From: JASJAR01 sp038530285
GTDB taxonomy: Bacteria > Pseudomonadota > Alphaproteobacteria > Rhodobacterales > Rhodobacteraceae
Direction of reading: 5' to 3'
DNA length: 48,292 nt
NCBI GenBank assembly: GCA_038530285.1
Contig: JBCBCY010000025.1
Location: 1 to 48,292, forward strand
Each line of letters begins with the position of its first letter. Within the stretch, counting starts at the first letter, position 1. The notes beneath the pieces were generated by a model. The model was given only the letters and a program-made list of their open reading frames with translations, was not told where the DNA came from and did no database searches. The translations under genes were made by a program, and so were the position numbers. Shown piece by piece: positions 41,039 to 47,910 of the stretch.

Positions 41039-42315
41039 CGCTGTCTTGGGCCAAGATCATCCGGTTGGGTCTGGTGCAAATGGCGCTTGGCGCGATTGTG
41101 GTGCTGACGACGTCGACCTTGAACCGGCTGATGGTGGTGGAACTGGCCCTGCCGGCGGTTCTGCCGGGCGCCTTGGTCGCGCTGCACTACGGCATTCAGA
41201 TCACCCGGCCGAACTGGGGCTTTTTATCCGACACTGTGGGCCACCGCACCCGCTGGATCATCGCCGGGATGGCGGCTTTGGGTCTTGGCGCGTTTGGCGC
41301 GGCGGCGGCGATCCCAATCTTTGAAACCTCCTTCGTGCTTGGTTTGACCCTGTCGATCATCTGCTACGCGCTGATCGGTCTGGGTGTGGGTGCATCGGGC
41401 ACGTCGCTGCTGGCTCTTCTGGCCACGGCAACAGCCCCTGAGCGTCGCGCGGCGGCGGCCACGATCACCTGGTTGATGATGATTTTCGGCATCGCGGTGA
41501 CCGCAGGCGTGGTGGGTTCGATGCTTGATCCTTACAGCCACGCCGTTTTGCTGCGCATCGTCGGTGTGGTCGTTCTGGCCGCACTTGCCATGACCGGGCT
41601 GGCGGTTTGGGGGGTTGAACGCAACGTGCAAGCCCGCCCGGAACCCGAAACCCTGCCGTTCCGCGAAGGGTTGGCCGAGATCTGGTCGGAACGCACCGCG
41701 CGGCATTTCACGTTTTTCGTATTCCTGTCGATGACAGCCTACTTCATGCAAGAGCTGATCCTGGAGCCTTATGCGGGTCTGGTGTTCGGGTTCACGCCCG
41801 GGCAGTCAACCTCGCTTGCTGGCGCACAAAACGGTGGCGTATTTCTGGGTATGGTTCTGGTGGGCGTGATGGCGACGGGTCTGAAGCTGGGCTCGCTTCG
41901 AGCCTGGGTCATTGCCGGCTGTCTGGGATCAGCGGTTGCACTTACCATAATCTGCATTATCGGCCAGATTGGCGCACCGGTCCTCGTGCCCGCCGTCGTC
42001 ACGCTTGGCTTTTTCAACGGTATGTTCGCGGTCGCGGCCATTGGGTCGATGATGGCGCTGGCCGGTCAGGGGCGCGCGCGCCGCGAAGGCACCCGGATGG
42101 GTCTTTGGGGCGCGGCCCAGGCAATTGCGGCTGGCTTTGGCGGCCTTGTGGGCGCTGCCGCGGTCGACATTCTGCGAAGCGTCACAGACACGGCTCCCGC
42201 CTTTGGCACTGTCTTTCTGTTTGAGGCCGGTTTGTTCCTGGCCGCCGCCTTTGTTGCGGCGCGGATCATGGACCGCCGTCCGGCCCTTCACCCAACCCTC
42301 GTTCCAGGAGAATGA
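41035..42315 (+). CDS. PucC-family membrane protein (Orf428/Bch2) downstream of bchG
   Basis: A 426-residue major-facilitator-fold protein of the PucC/LhaA family, with about twelve hydrophobic helices. The family signature is in VQMALGAIVVLTTSTLNRLMVVEL near residue 17 (read in two blocks) and RPNWGFLSDTVGHRTRWI near residue 62. The gene between bchG and bchP is called orf428 or bch2 in Rhodobacter, and probably handles bacteriochlorophyll during antenna assembly. It is coupled by four-base overlaps to bchG and toward bchP. Confidence 0.92.
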   Translation: MTLSWAKIIRLGLVQMALGAIVVLTTSTLNRLMVVELALPAVLPGALVALHYGIQITRPNWGFLSDTVGHRTRWIIAGMAALGLGAFGAAAAIPIFETSFVLGLTLSIICYALIGLGVGASGTSLLALLATATAPERRAAAATITWLMMIFGIAVTAGVVGSMLDPYSHAVLLRIVGVVVLAALAMTGLAVWGVERNVQARPEPETLPFREGLAEIWSERTARHFTFFVFLSMTAYFMQELILEPYAGLVFGFTPGQSTSLAGAQNGGVFLGMVLVGVMATGLKLGSLRAWVIAGCLGSAVALTIICIIGQIGAPVLVPAVVTLGFFNGMFAVAAIGSMMALAGQGRARREGTRMGLWGAAQAIAAGFGGLVGAAAVDILRSVTDTAPAFGTVFLFEAGLFLAAAFVAARIMDRRPALHPTLVPGE

Positions 42316-42317
42316 CT

Positions 42318-43499
42318 ATGATTTATGATGCAATAGTTGTGGGCGCTGGCCCATCCGGAGCGGCGGCGGCAGAAGACCTTGCCCGGTCCGGCGCCAAGGT
42401 GGCGTTTATTGACCGTGCCGGTCGTATCAAGCCCTGCGGTGGGGCCATCCCGCCCCGACTGATTGCGGATTTCGACATTCCTGACAGCCAGATCGTGGCG
42501 AAAATTTCGACTGCGCGGATGATCTCACCCACCCAGCGGGCGGTGGATATCCCGATCGAGAACGGCTTTGTCGGCATGGTCGACCGCGAGCATTTCGACG
42601 AATTCTTGCGCGTGCGCGCATCCAAGGCGGGGGCGCACCGCAACACGGGCACTTTTTTGCGGATCGAACGCGATGGGGATGGCACCCATGTGGTCTACCG
42701 CGACAAGGTGTCGGGCAATGAAATGCGCCTGACGGGCAAGTTTATCATCGGTGCGGATGGGGCGCGGTCGAACGTGGCGCGCGGCGAAGTCCCCGGCGGG
42801 GACAAAATCCCCTACGTGATCGCCTATCACGAAATCATCAAAGCGCCCGGCAAGATCGGCCAGTACGATCCTGAACGCTGTGACGTGATCTATGACGGCA
42901 CGATCAGTCCGGATTTCTACGGCTGGGTCTTCCCGCATGGTGACAGCGCGAGCGTGGGCATGGGCACGGGCGTGGAAGGCATTGACCTGAAAAAGGCCAC
43001 GGCCGAATTGCGCGTCGCCTCGGGCCTGGAAGGCTGCGAAACGATCCGCCGTGAAGGCGCACCCATTCCGCTGGAACCCTTGAAAAAGTGGGACAATGGC
43101 CGCGATGTGGTCTTGGCAGGCGATGCCGCCGGTGTTGTTGCACCGTCGTCGGGCGAAGGGATATACTACGCCATGATGGGCGGCCGGGTCGCGGCTGAGG
43201 CTGTGATGTCGGCGCTGGCCACGGGCCGGGTGTCGGACCTGCAACTGGCGCGCAAGCTTTTCATGAAAGAACATAAGATGGTGTTCCGGGTCCTGCGCTC
43301 AATGCAGGATGCCTATTACAAATCGGATGAACGCCGCGAACGGTTCGTTAGCCTGTGCCATGACGTGGACGTGCAGCGCCTGACGTTTGAGGCTTACATG
43401 AACAAGAAGCTTGTGAAGGCGCGGCCGATGGCGCATCTGAAGATCGGGCTGAAAAACCTGGCCCATTTGACAAGACTGGTGCCTGAGACCTTCGCATGA
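42318..43499 (+). CDS. bchP: Geranylgeranyl bacteriochlorophyll reductase
   Basis: BchP reduces the geranylgeranyl tail of bacteriochlorophyll to phytyl in three steps. The 393-residue flavoprotein starts MIYDAIVVGAGPSGAAAAEDL, with the FAD motif at 8-13, KPCGGAIPPRL near residue 38 and GDAAGVVAPSSGEGI near residue 270. ATG 42318 has GGAG seven bases upstream; ATG 42312 is too close to it. bchP overlaps idi by four bases. Confidence 0.96.
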   Translation: MIYDAIVVGAGPSGAAAAEDLARSGAKVAFIDRAGRIKPCGGAIPPRLIADFDIPDSQIVAKISTARMISPTQRAVDIPIENGFVGMVDREHFDEFLRVRASKAGAHRNTGTFLRIERDGDGTHVVYRDKVSGNEMRLTGKFIIGADGARSNVARGEVPGGDKIPYVIAYHEIIKAPGKIGQYDPERCDVIYDGTISPDFYGWVFPHGDSASVGMGTGVEGIDLKKATAELRVASGLEGCETIRREGAPIPLEPLKKWDNGRDVVLAGDAAGVVAPSSGEGIYYAMMGGRVAAEAVMSALATGRVSDLQLARKLFMKEHKMVFRVLRSMQDAYYKSDERRERFVSLCHDVDVQRLTFEAYMNKKLVKARPMAHLKIGLKNLAHLTRLVPETFA

Positions 43500-44032
43500 C
43501 GCAAATGACAATGATCCCCGCCTGGATCGACGGCATCCTGACGCCGGTTGAAAAGCTCGCCGCGCATCGACAAGGGCTGCGCCACAAAGCGATCAGCGTG
43601 TTTGTGATGCAAGGCCGCAAGATCCTTTTGCAAAAGCGCGCGGCAGGCAAATACCACACGCCTGGGCTTTGGGCGAACACATGTTGCACGCATCCGGCCT
43701 GGGATGAACCGGCCGAGGTTTGCGCTTTGCGCCGGCTGGACGAAGAACTTGGCATCATCGGGCTGACCCCGATCCATCAAGGCCAGGTGGAATACCGCGC
43801 CGATGTGGGGGCTGGGTTGATCGAACACGAAGTGGTTGAGGTTTTCACCGCCCCTGCCCCCGCCGATCTGGCCTGGAATCTGAACCCCGAAGAGGTGTCA
43901 GATGTGCGCTGGGTTGATATGGACGTGCTGAAGTCCGAGATCGCCCTGCGCCCGGACGAGTTTACGCCCTGGTTGCGCATCTACCTGGCAGAGCATTCGG
44001 CGATGATCTTCGGGGCGACCGAAAACGCCTAG
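43496..44032 (+). CDS. idi: Isopentenyl-diphosphate delta-isomerase (type 1)
   Basis: Idi interconverts isopentenyl and dimethylallyl diphosphate, balancing precursors for geranylgeranyl synthesis. The 178-residue Nudix-fold protein has the catalytic cysteine in NTCCTHPAWDEP near residue 62, the Nudix helix RRLDEELGI near 80 and the catalytic glutamate in EHEVVEVF near 110. The ATG overlaps the bchP stop. It ends the plus-strand PGC arm; the toxin-antitoxin cassette starts right after it. Confidence 0.96.
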   Translation: MTQMTMIPAWIDGILTPVEKLAAHRQGLRHKAISVFVMQGRKILLQKRAAGKYHTPGLWANTCCTHPAWDEPAEVCALRRLDEELGIIGLTPIHQGQVEYRADVGAGLIEHEVVEVFTAPAPADLAWNLNPEEVSDVRWVDMDVLKSEIALRPDEFTPWLRIYLAEHSAMIFGATENA

Positions 44033-44039
44033 ACTTGTT

Positions 44040-44060
44040 TTATGGCCAACTTGGCCATAA
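44040..44060. promoter_or_regulatory. Operator-like palindrome upstream of parDE
   Basis: A perfect inverted repeat with 10-base arms (TTATGGCCAA and TTGGCCATAA) around a single central base. It lies between a weak -35 (CTTGTT, 44034-44039) and a -10 (CATAAT, 44056-44061) with 16-bp spacing, so a bound ParD or ParDE complex would block the promoter. This is the usual autoregulation of ParDE systems. Confidence 0.75.
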
Positions 44061-44066
44061 TCTGAC

Positions 44067-44087
44067 ATGATCCGCCATAAGGATCAT
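44067..44087 (+). promoter_or_regulatory. Hairpin covering the parD ribosome binding site
   Basis: ATGATCC (44067-44073) can pair with GGATCAT (44081-44087) across a 7-base loop. The AAGGA site for the parD ATG (44091) lies within the 3' arm, so the hairpin would hide it in the mRNA. A translational brake is inferred. Confidence 0.45.
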
Positions 44088-44090
44088 CTC

Positions 44091-44315
44091 ATGCCCAATG
44101 TCTCGCTGACCAAGCAAATGCAGGAATACGCCGAAGCGCAAGTGGCCTCAGGTGCTTATGCCAATGTGTCCGAAGTGGTGCGCGAAGGCATGCGACGGTT
44201 GATGGAAAGGGAACGCGCAGAGTTTGAAGCGTTGCGTTCGGAATTGCAGCAAAGCCTGGCTGAGCCCGCCCGCGAAATCGACCTGCGTGCGTTCTTTTAC
44301 GGCGACAAAGCTTGA
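44091..44315 (+). CDS. parD: ParD-family antitoxin
   Basis: A 74-residue antitoxin. The N-terminal ribbon-helix-helix segment (MPNVSLTKQMQEYAEAQVASGAYANVSEVV...) should bind the palindrome upstream, and the C-terminal half (LRSELQQSLAEPAREIDLRAFF) should wrap the ParE toxin. ATG 44091 follows AAGGA by about eight bases; an in-frame ATG at 44067 would remove the leader. Its stop overlaps the toxin start. It is the first gene of a two-gene cassette between idi and dxs and probably stabilises the plasmid. Confidence 0.9.
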   Translation: MPNVSLTKQMQEYAEAQVASGAYANVSEVVREGMRRLMERERAEFEALRSELQQSLAEPAREIDLRAFFYGDKA

Positions 44316-44608
44316 TCATTACGTTTTCGCTGAGTGCAGAGCGCCAGCTGGAAGACATACGGCAACAAAGCCGCGACCATTGGGGGCAGGCCCACGCTGT
44401 TGAGTACATCGACGGGTTGATCACAGCGATTGAGCGGCTTCGCACACAGCCAGAAATGGGGCGCCGCCGCGATGAGTTCCGGCTGAACCTGCGCTCAATC
44501 ACCTACCGGCCCTACACGATTTTTTACACGCTTTTGAAAGATGAAGTCAGGATCACGGCCATCATTCATGGAAGCCGTGATCTTCGTGCGCGCGCGGATG
44601 AACCCTAG
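44312..44608 (+). CDS. parE: ParE/RelE-superfamily toxin
   Basis: A 98-residue toxin with the ParE fold: SAERQLEDIRQQSRDHWG near residue 8, AIERLRTQPEMGRRRDEFR near 40, and the C-terminal strands YRPYTIFYTLLKDEVRITAIIHGSRD. ParE proteins poison DNA gyrase. It starts at TTG 44312, overlapping the parD stop (TTGA), which should keep toxin output below antitoxin. The stop shares the CTAG tetramer with the convergent dxs stop. Loss of the plasmid would leave stable toxin without antitoxin, killing or arresting cells that lose photosynthesis genes. Confidence 0.9.
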   Translation: MIITFSLSAERQLEDIRQQSRDHWGQAHAVEYIDGLITAIERLRTQPEMGRRRDEFRLNLRSITYRPYTIFYTLLKDEVRITAIIHGSRDLRARADEP

Positions 44609-46515
44609 GCCCTGACTGCGCCGAACTGACCCGTCACAGCACCGAGCGCTTCAAGAGCCGTCGCTGCGATTTGCTCGGACGTTAGCCCGGCTTGGGCGTA
44701 CATCTCAGCAGGGCTGGCCTGGTCAATGAACTTGTCAGGCAGGGTCATCGTGCGGATCTTGAGACCCCGGTCCAAAGCCCCGCGATTGGCCAGATGGTGC
44801 AGCACATGGGCGCCAAAACCGCCCTGCGCGCCGGTTTCCACCGTGATCAAAGCCGCGTGGTGGCGGGCCAGCTGGCCGATCAGATCAGCATCCAAAGGCT
44901 TGGCAAAGCGCGCATCGGCGACGGTCACGCCGATGCCCATGTTCCAAAGCTGGTCGGCGGCTTCTTGGCATTCAGACAGATGCGCGCCGTAAGACAGGAG
45001 TGCGACGGTTTCGCCTTCGCGCAGCACCCGGCCCTTGCCGATGGGCAGGACCTGGCCGCGCTCGGGCATCTCGACGCCAGCACCTTCACCACGGGGATAG
45101 CGGAATGCTATCGGGCCTTCGTCATGGGCGGCTGCCGTGGCAACCATGTGCACCAATTCCGCCTCATCCGCGGCGGCCATCACCGTGAAGCCCGGCAGGT
45201 TCGCCAGATAGGCCACATCAAAGGCCCCAGCATGGGTCGCGCCATCGGCGCCCACCAGCCCCGCGCGATCAATCGCAAAGCGCACAGGCAGGCCTTGCAG
45301 GGCCACGTCATGGACGATCTGGTCGTAGCCGCGCTGCAGGAAGGTCGAATAAATCGCGCAGAAGGGGCGCAAGCCCCCTGCCGCCATCCCAGCGGCAAAG
45401 GTGACGCCGTGCTGTTCGGCGATGCCCACATCAAAGACCCGCGCCGGGAACCGGTCGGCCATGATGTTCAGCCCCGTGCCTGACGGCATCGCGGCGGTCA
45501 CGGCCACAACGCGCGGGTCACGTTCGGCTTCTTCCGTCAGGGCCTTGCCGAAAACGCCCGTGTAGCTTGGCGCATTGGATTTCGATTTCTTCTGAGTGCC
45601 TGAAACCACATCGAACTTGGCCACGCCGTGATACTTATCGGCCGAGGTTTCCGCGGGCTGGTAGCCTTTGCCCTTTACCGTGCAGGCATGGATCAGAACC
45701 GGCCCCGTCGCGCGGGCACGGGCGGCCCGCAGCACCGGCAAGAGCTGATCAAGATCATGCCCATCGACCGGGCCCACATAGGACCAGCCCAATTCTTCAA
45801 ACAAGGTCCCCTGCCCGCCCTGAATGCCCGTCACCAACTGGCGCGCGCGCCGCGCATGGTCCCGGATCGGTCCGGGCAAGGCGGCTTCAAACCCTTCGGC
45901 CATTTCGGTCAGGGGCGAGGCATATAGCCCAGACAGATAAGACGACATCGCGCCCACAGGCGGGGCGATCGACATCTCGTTGTCATTCAGGATCACGAAC
46001 ATCCGCCGGTCTTCGGACCCGGCGTTGTTCAGCGCCTCATAGGCCATGCCAGCACTGATTGAACCATCGCCGATCACGGCGACCACATCGCCGGTGGGTT
46101 GGCCCATGTCGCGGGCGACCGCAAAGCCGAGACCGGCCGAGATCGAGGTTGACGAATGCGCAGCACCAAAGGGGTCGTAATCGGATTCAGACCGTTTGGT
46201 GAAGCCAGACAGACCCCCGCCCTGGCGCAGCGACAGCATCTGTTTGCGCCGCCCGGTGAGTACCTTGTGGGGGTAACACTGGTGGCCCACGTCCCAGATC
46301 AGCTTGTCGAACGGCGTGTTGAACACCGCATGAATGGCAACGGTCAATTCGACGACGCCCAGCGATGACCCCAGATGCCCGCCGGTGTGGCTGACGGTGT
46401 GGATCACCTCATCGCGCAGCTCATCGGCCAGGGCGCCAAGATCACTGTCTTTCAAAGCCCGAAGGTCCGCCGGGCAGGCGACACGGTCAAGCGTCGGTGT
46501 ACTGCGATTGGTCAT
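44605..46515 (-). CDS. dxs: 1-deoxy-D-xylulose-5-phosphate synthase
   Basis: Dxs makes the first intermediate of the non-mevalonate isoprenoid route from pyruvate and glyceraldehyde 3-phosphate, feeding carotenoids and the phytyl tail. ATG 46515 (MTNRSTPTLDRVACPADL) follows GGAGGG; the open frame upstream crosses the puf terminator. The 636-residue enzyme has the thiamine-diphosphate motif GDGSISAGMAYEALN near residue 150 and the catalytic glutamate block VGIAEQHGVTFAAGMA near 365. It lies downstream of pufX as in Rhodobacter. Its only visible sources of transcription are terminator read-through or a promoter hidden in the hairpin region. Confidence 0.97.
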   Translation of the reverse strand: MTNRSTPTLDRVACPADLRALKDSDLGALADELRDEVIHTVSHTGGHLGSSLGVVELTVAIHAVFNTPFDKLIWDVGHQCYPHKVLTGRRKQMLSLRQGGGLSGFTKRSESDYDPFGAAHSSTSISAGLGFAVARDMGQPTGDVVAVIGDGSISAGMAYEALNNAGSEDRRMFVILNDNEMSIAPPVGAMSSYLSGLYASPLTEMAEGFEAALPGPIRDHARRARQLVTGIQGGQGTLFEELGWSYVGPVDGHDLDQLLPVLRAARARATGPVLIHACTVKGKGYQPAETSADKYHGVAKFDVVSGTQKKSKSNAPSYTGVFGKALTEEAERDPRVVAVTAAMPSGTGLNIMADRFPARVFDVGIAEQHGVTFAAGMAAGGLRPFCAIYSTFLQRGYDQIVHDVALQGLPVRFAIDRAGLVGADGATHAGAFDVAYLANLPGFTVMAAADEAELVHMVATAAAHDEGPIAFRYPRGEGAGVEMPERGQVLPIGKGRVLREGETVALLSYGAHLSECQEAADQLWNMGIGVTVADARFAKPLDADLIGQLARHHAALITVETGAQGGFGAHVLHHLANRGALDRGLKIRTMTLPDKFIDQASPAEMYAQAGLTSEQIAATALEALGAVTGQFGAVRA

Positions 46516-46539
46516 TGGGGGCCCTCCGTGGTAGGATGC

Positions 46540-46577
46540 AAAAAAAGGCGTCGCGAGGGGAAACCCCAGGCGACGCC
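46540..46577 (-). terminator. Rho-independent terminator of the puf operon
   Basis: GGCGTCGC (46547-46554) pairs with GCGACGCC (46570-46577), with an inner GGGG/CCCC extension around an AAA loop. On the minus strand it is followed by seven T residues (complement of 46540-46546). It lies 110 bp after pufX and only 25 bp before the dxs start codon. Confidence 0.9.
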
Positions 46578-46580
46578 AGG

Positions 46581-46599
46581 TTCCTGTAGCCAACAGGAA
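46581..46599 (-). promoter_or_regulatory. Second hairpin downstream of pufX
   Basis: TTCCTGT (46581-46587) and ACAGGAA (46593-46599) form a perfect 7-bp stem with a 5-base loop, between the pufX-proximal hairpin and the terminator. Probably part of a 3' mRNA-protecting structure. Confidence 0.5.
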
Positions 46600-46658
46600 G
46601 GGAACCGGGGTGTGGAGGCCCCGAAAACGGACGCGGCTAGACGTCCGAACCCGGTGCG

Positions 46659-46683
46659 AAGGACGGTGTGAAGCACCGTCCTT
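46659..46683 (-). promoter_or_regulatory. Strong hairpin at the pufX 3' end
   Basis: AAGGACGGTG (46659-46668) and CACCGTCCTT (46674-46683) make a perfect 10-bp stem with a 5-base loop, three bases after the pufX stop. No T-run follows, so it is best read as an mRNA 3' stabiliser, like those ending puf messages in Rhodobacter. Confidence 0.7.
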
Positions 46684-46686
46684 GGC

Positions 46687-46905
46687 TTACACTATCGCCT
46701 GCACAAGACGGCTACCCGTCTCAAGCAAGGCGTTTGGATCTTCAGGCAGAAGCCCCGCCAGGGACTTCAGCACAAGGATGAAAAACAAGATCGCCATGCA
46801 GACGAGGAAGGCATAGATCGCCCCCATCGACATCTGCGTGAAAATCCAAAGGGCGAGGCTGGGCGATTTCTCTTCCGCCACATACCAAGGCTTTTCAGTG
46901 GACAT
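46687..46905 (-). CDS. pufX: PufX, RC-LH1 core accessory protein
   Basis: PufX opens the LH1 ring around the reaction centre so that quinone can exchange, and organises core complexes. The 72-residue protein has one membrane helix (QMSMGAIYAFLVCMAILFFILV near 20-41) and the C-terminal pattern LLPEDPNALLETGSRLVQAIV, which aligns by eye with the C-terminus of Rhodobacter PufX (ALETG...LI...LV). The identity is low elsewhere, as usual for PufX. ATG 46905 lies eight bases after AAGGAG; ATG 46911 and GTG 46914 are too close to it. It directly follows pufM, where pufC would be in many roseobacters. Confidence 0.86.
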   Translation of the reverse strand: MSTEKPWYVAEEKSPSLALWIFTQMSMGAIYAFLVCMAILFFILVLKSLAGLLPEDPNALLETGSRLVQAIV

Positions 46906-46917
46906 GACCATCACTCC

Positions 46918-47910
46918 TTATTGCGGTGGCAGATAGGGTTCGAAATCTTCTGGCGTCTCTGCGGGGACGTAGTTGAACTCGGCCCCGTAGCCGTGATCCT
47001 GCGCCCAGACGAACCAGTTATCGACAACCGTGCCGGTCAGCAGAATGCCGATGCCGCCGGTCAGCGTCGTCAGCACCGCAAACCACCAGGCCCAACGGTG
47101 GATCCCTTCCATCGTGGCGTTGAACCCCATGGTCCAGCGCCAGAAGAGACCCGCGCGTTCAGACGCGGTGCCCCGGTCGGCGATCTGTTCCAATTCACGG
47201 TCACCACCCAGGCGGGTGACGGCCAGAATGGTTGCCCCGTGCATCGCAAACAAAAGTGTCGAGCCATAAAGGAACACGATCGAAAGCGCGTGGAACGGAT
47301 TGTAGAACAGGTTGCCGTAGGTCAGCGAAAAGATGTTGGTCCAGTCAAGGTGCGTGAAGATGCCGTAAGGGACGGCTTCGGACCATGACCCCATCAGAAC
47401 CGGACGGATCAGACCCAGGACCAGAAACAGCCAGATCGCAGAGGCAAAGGCGTAGCAAACGTGCTTGCCCATGCCGAGCTGGTTGGCCAGGATCCAAGAT
47501 CGCACCCACCAGGCCATTACGGCGACCAGCAGGAAGAAGGATGCGATCAGATAATAGCCCCCTTCTGCCAGCGGCGGGAATTGCAGCCCGTATTCCGGGC
47601 TTGGCGGGTCCAGCGACAAGTAGAACAGATCGCGCATGAACACCGCCGGGTTGAACCCCGACTGCGCCCAGAACCAAAAGCCCACCATCACGAACCAGGT
47701 GGCCCCGGCGACCAGGGACAAAAGCCCCCAACCACCCAGATAGAAGGGCCCCAGCTGGGCGTTGCCGAACCAGCCGACAAGTTGCGAGAACCCCGCCCCC
47801 TTGCCGCGCTCGTTCAGGTCGGCGTCTTCGACCATGCCCATCTCTGGCGGGCCCTGAACTTGGACCTGTGTGAAGATGTTTTGGTATTCGGTTTGAAAGA
47901 GCCTAGCCAT
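46918..47910 (-). CDS. pufM: Photosynthetic reaction centre M subunit
   Basis: PufM pairs with PufL to bind the special pair, bacteriopheophytins, QA, the non-haem iron and a carotenoid. The 330-residue protein starts MARLFQTEYQNIFTQVQVQGP behind GGAGG and overlaps pufL by eight bases. Five membrane helices and the motifs GIFTHLDWTNIFSLTYGNLFYNPFH (near 195) and GATILAVTRLGGDRELEQI (near 235) are visible. Its TAA stop is part of the AAGGAG site of pufX. Confidence 0.97.
   Translation of the reverse strand: MARLFQTEYQNIFTQVQVQGPPEMGMVEDADLNERGKGAGFSQLVGWFGNAQLGPFYLGGWGLLSLVAGATWFVMVGFWFWAQSGFNPAVFMRDLFYLSLDPPSPEYGLQFPPLAEGGYYLIASFFLLVAVMAWWVRSWILANQLGMGKHVCYAFASAIWLFLVLGLIRPVLMGSWSEAVPYGIFTHLDWTNIFSLTYGNLFYNPFHALSIVFLYGSTLLFAMHGATILAVTRLGGDRELEQIADRGTASERAGLFWRWTMGFNATMEGIHRWAWWFAVLTTLTGGIGILLTGTVVDNWFVWAQDHGYGAEFNYVPAETPEDFEPYLPPQ

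Noticed and set aside
44067..44090. Earlier parD start at ATG 44067
   Set aside because: The ATG at 44091 has an AAGGA site at the right distance and gives the usual ParD N-terminus; 44067 has no ribosome binding site.
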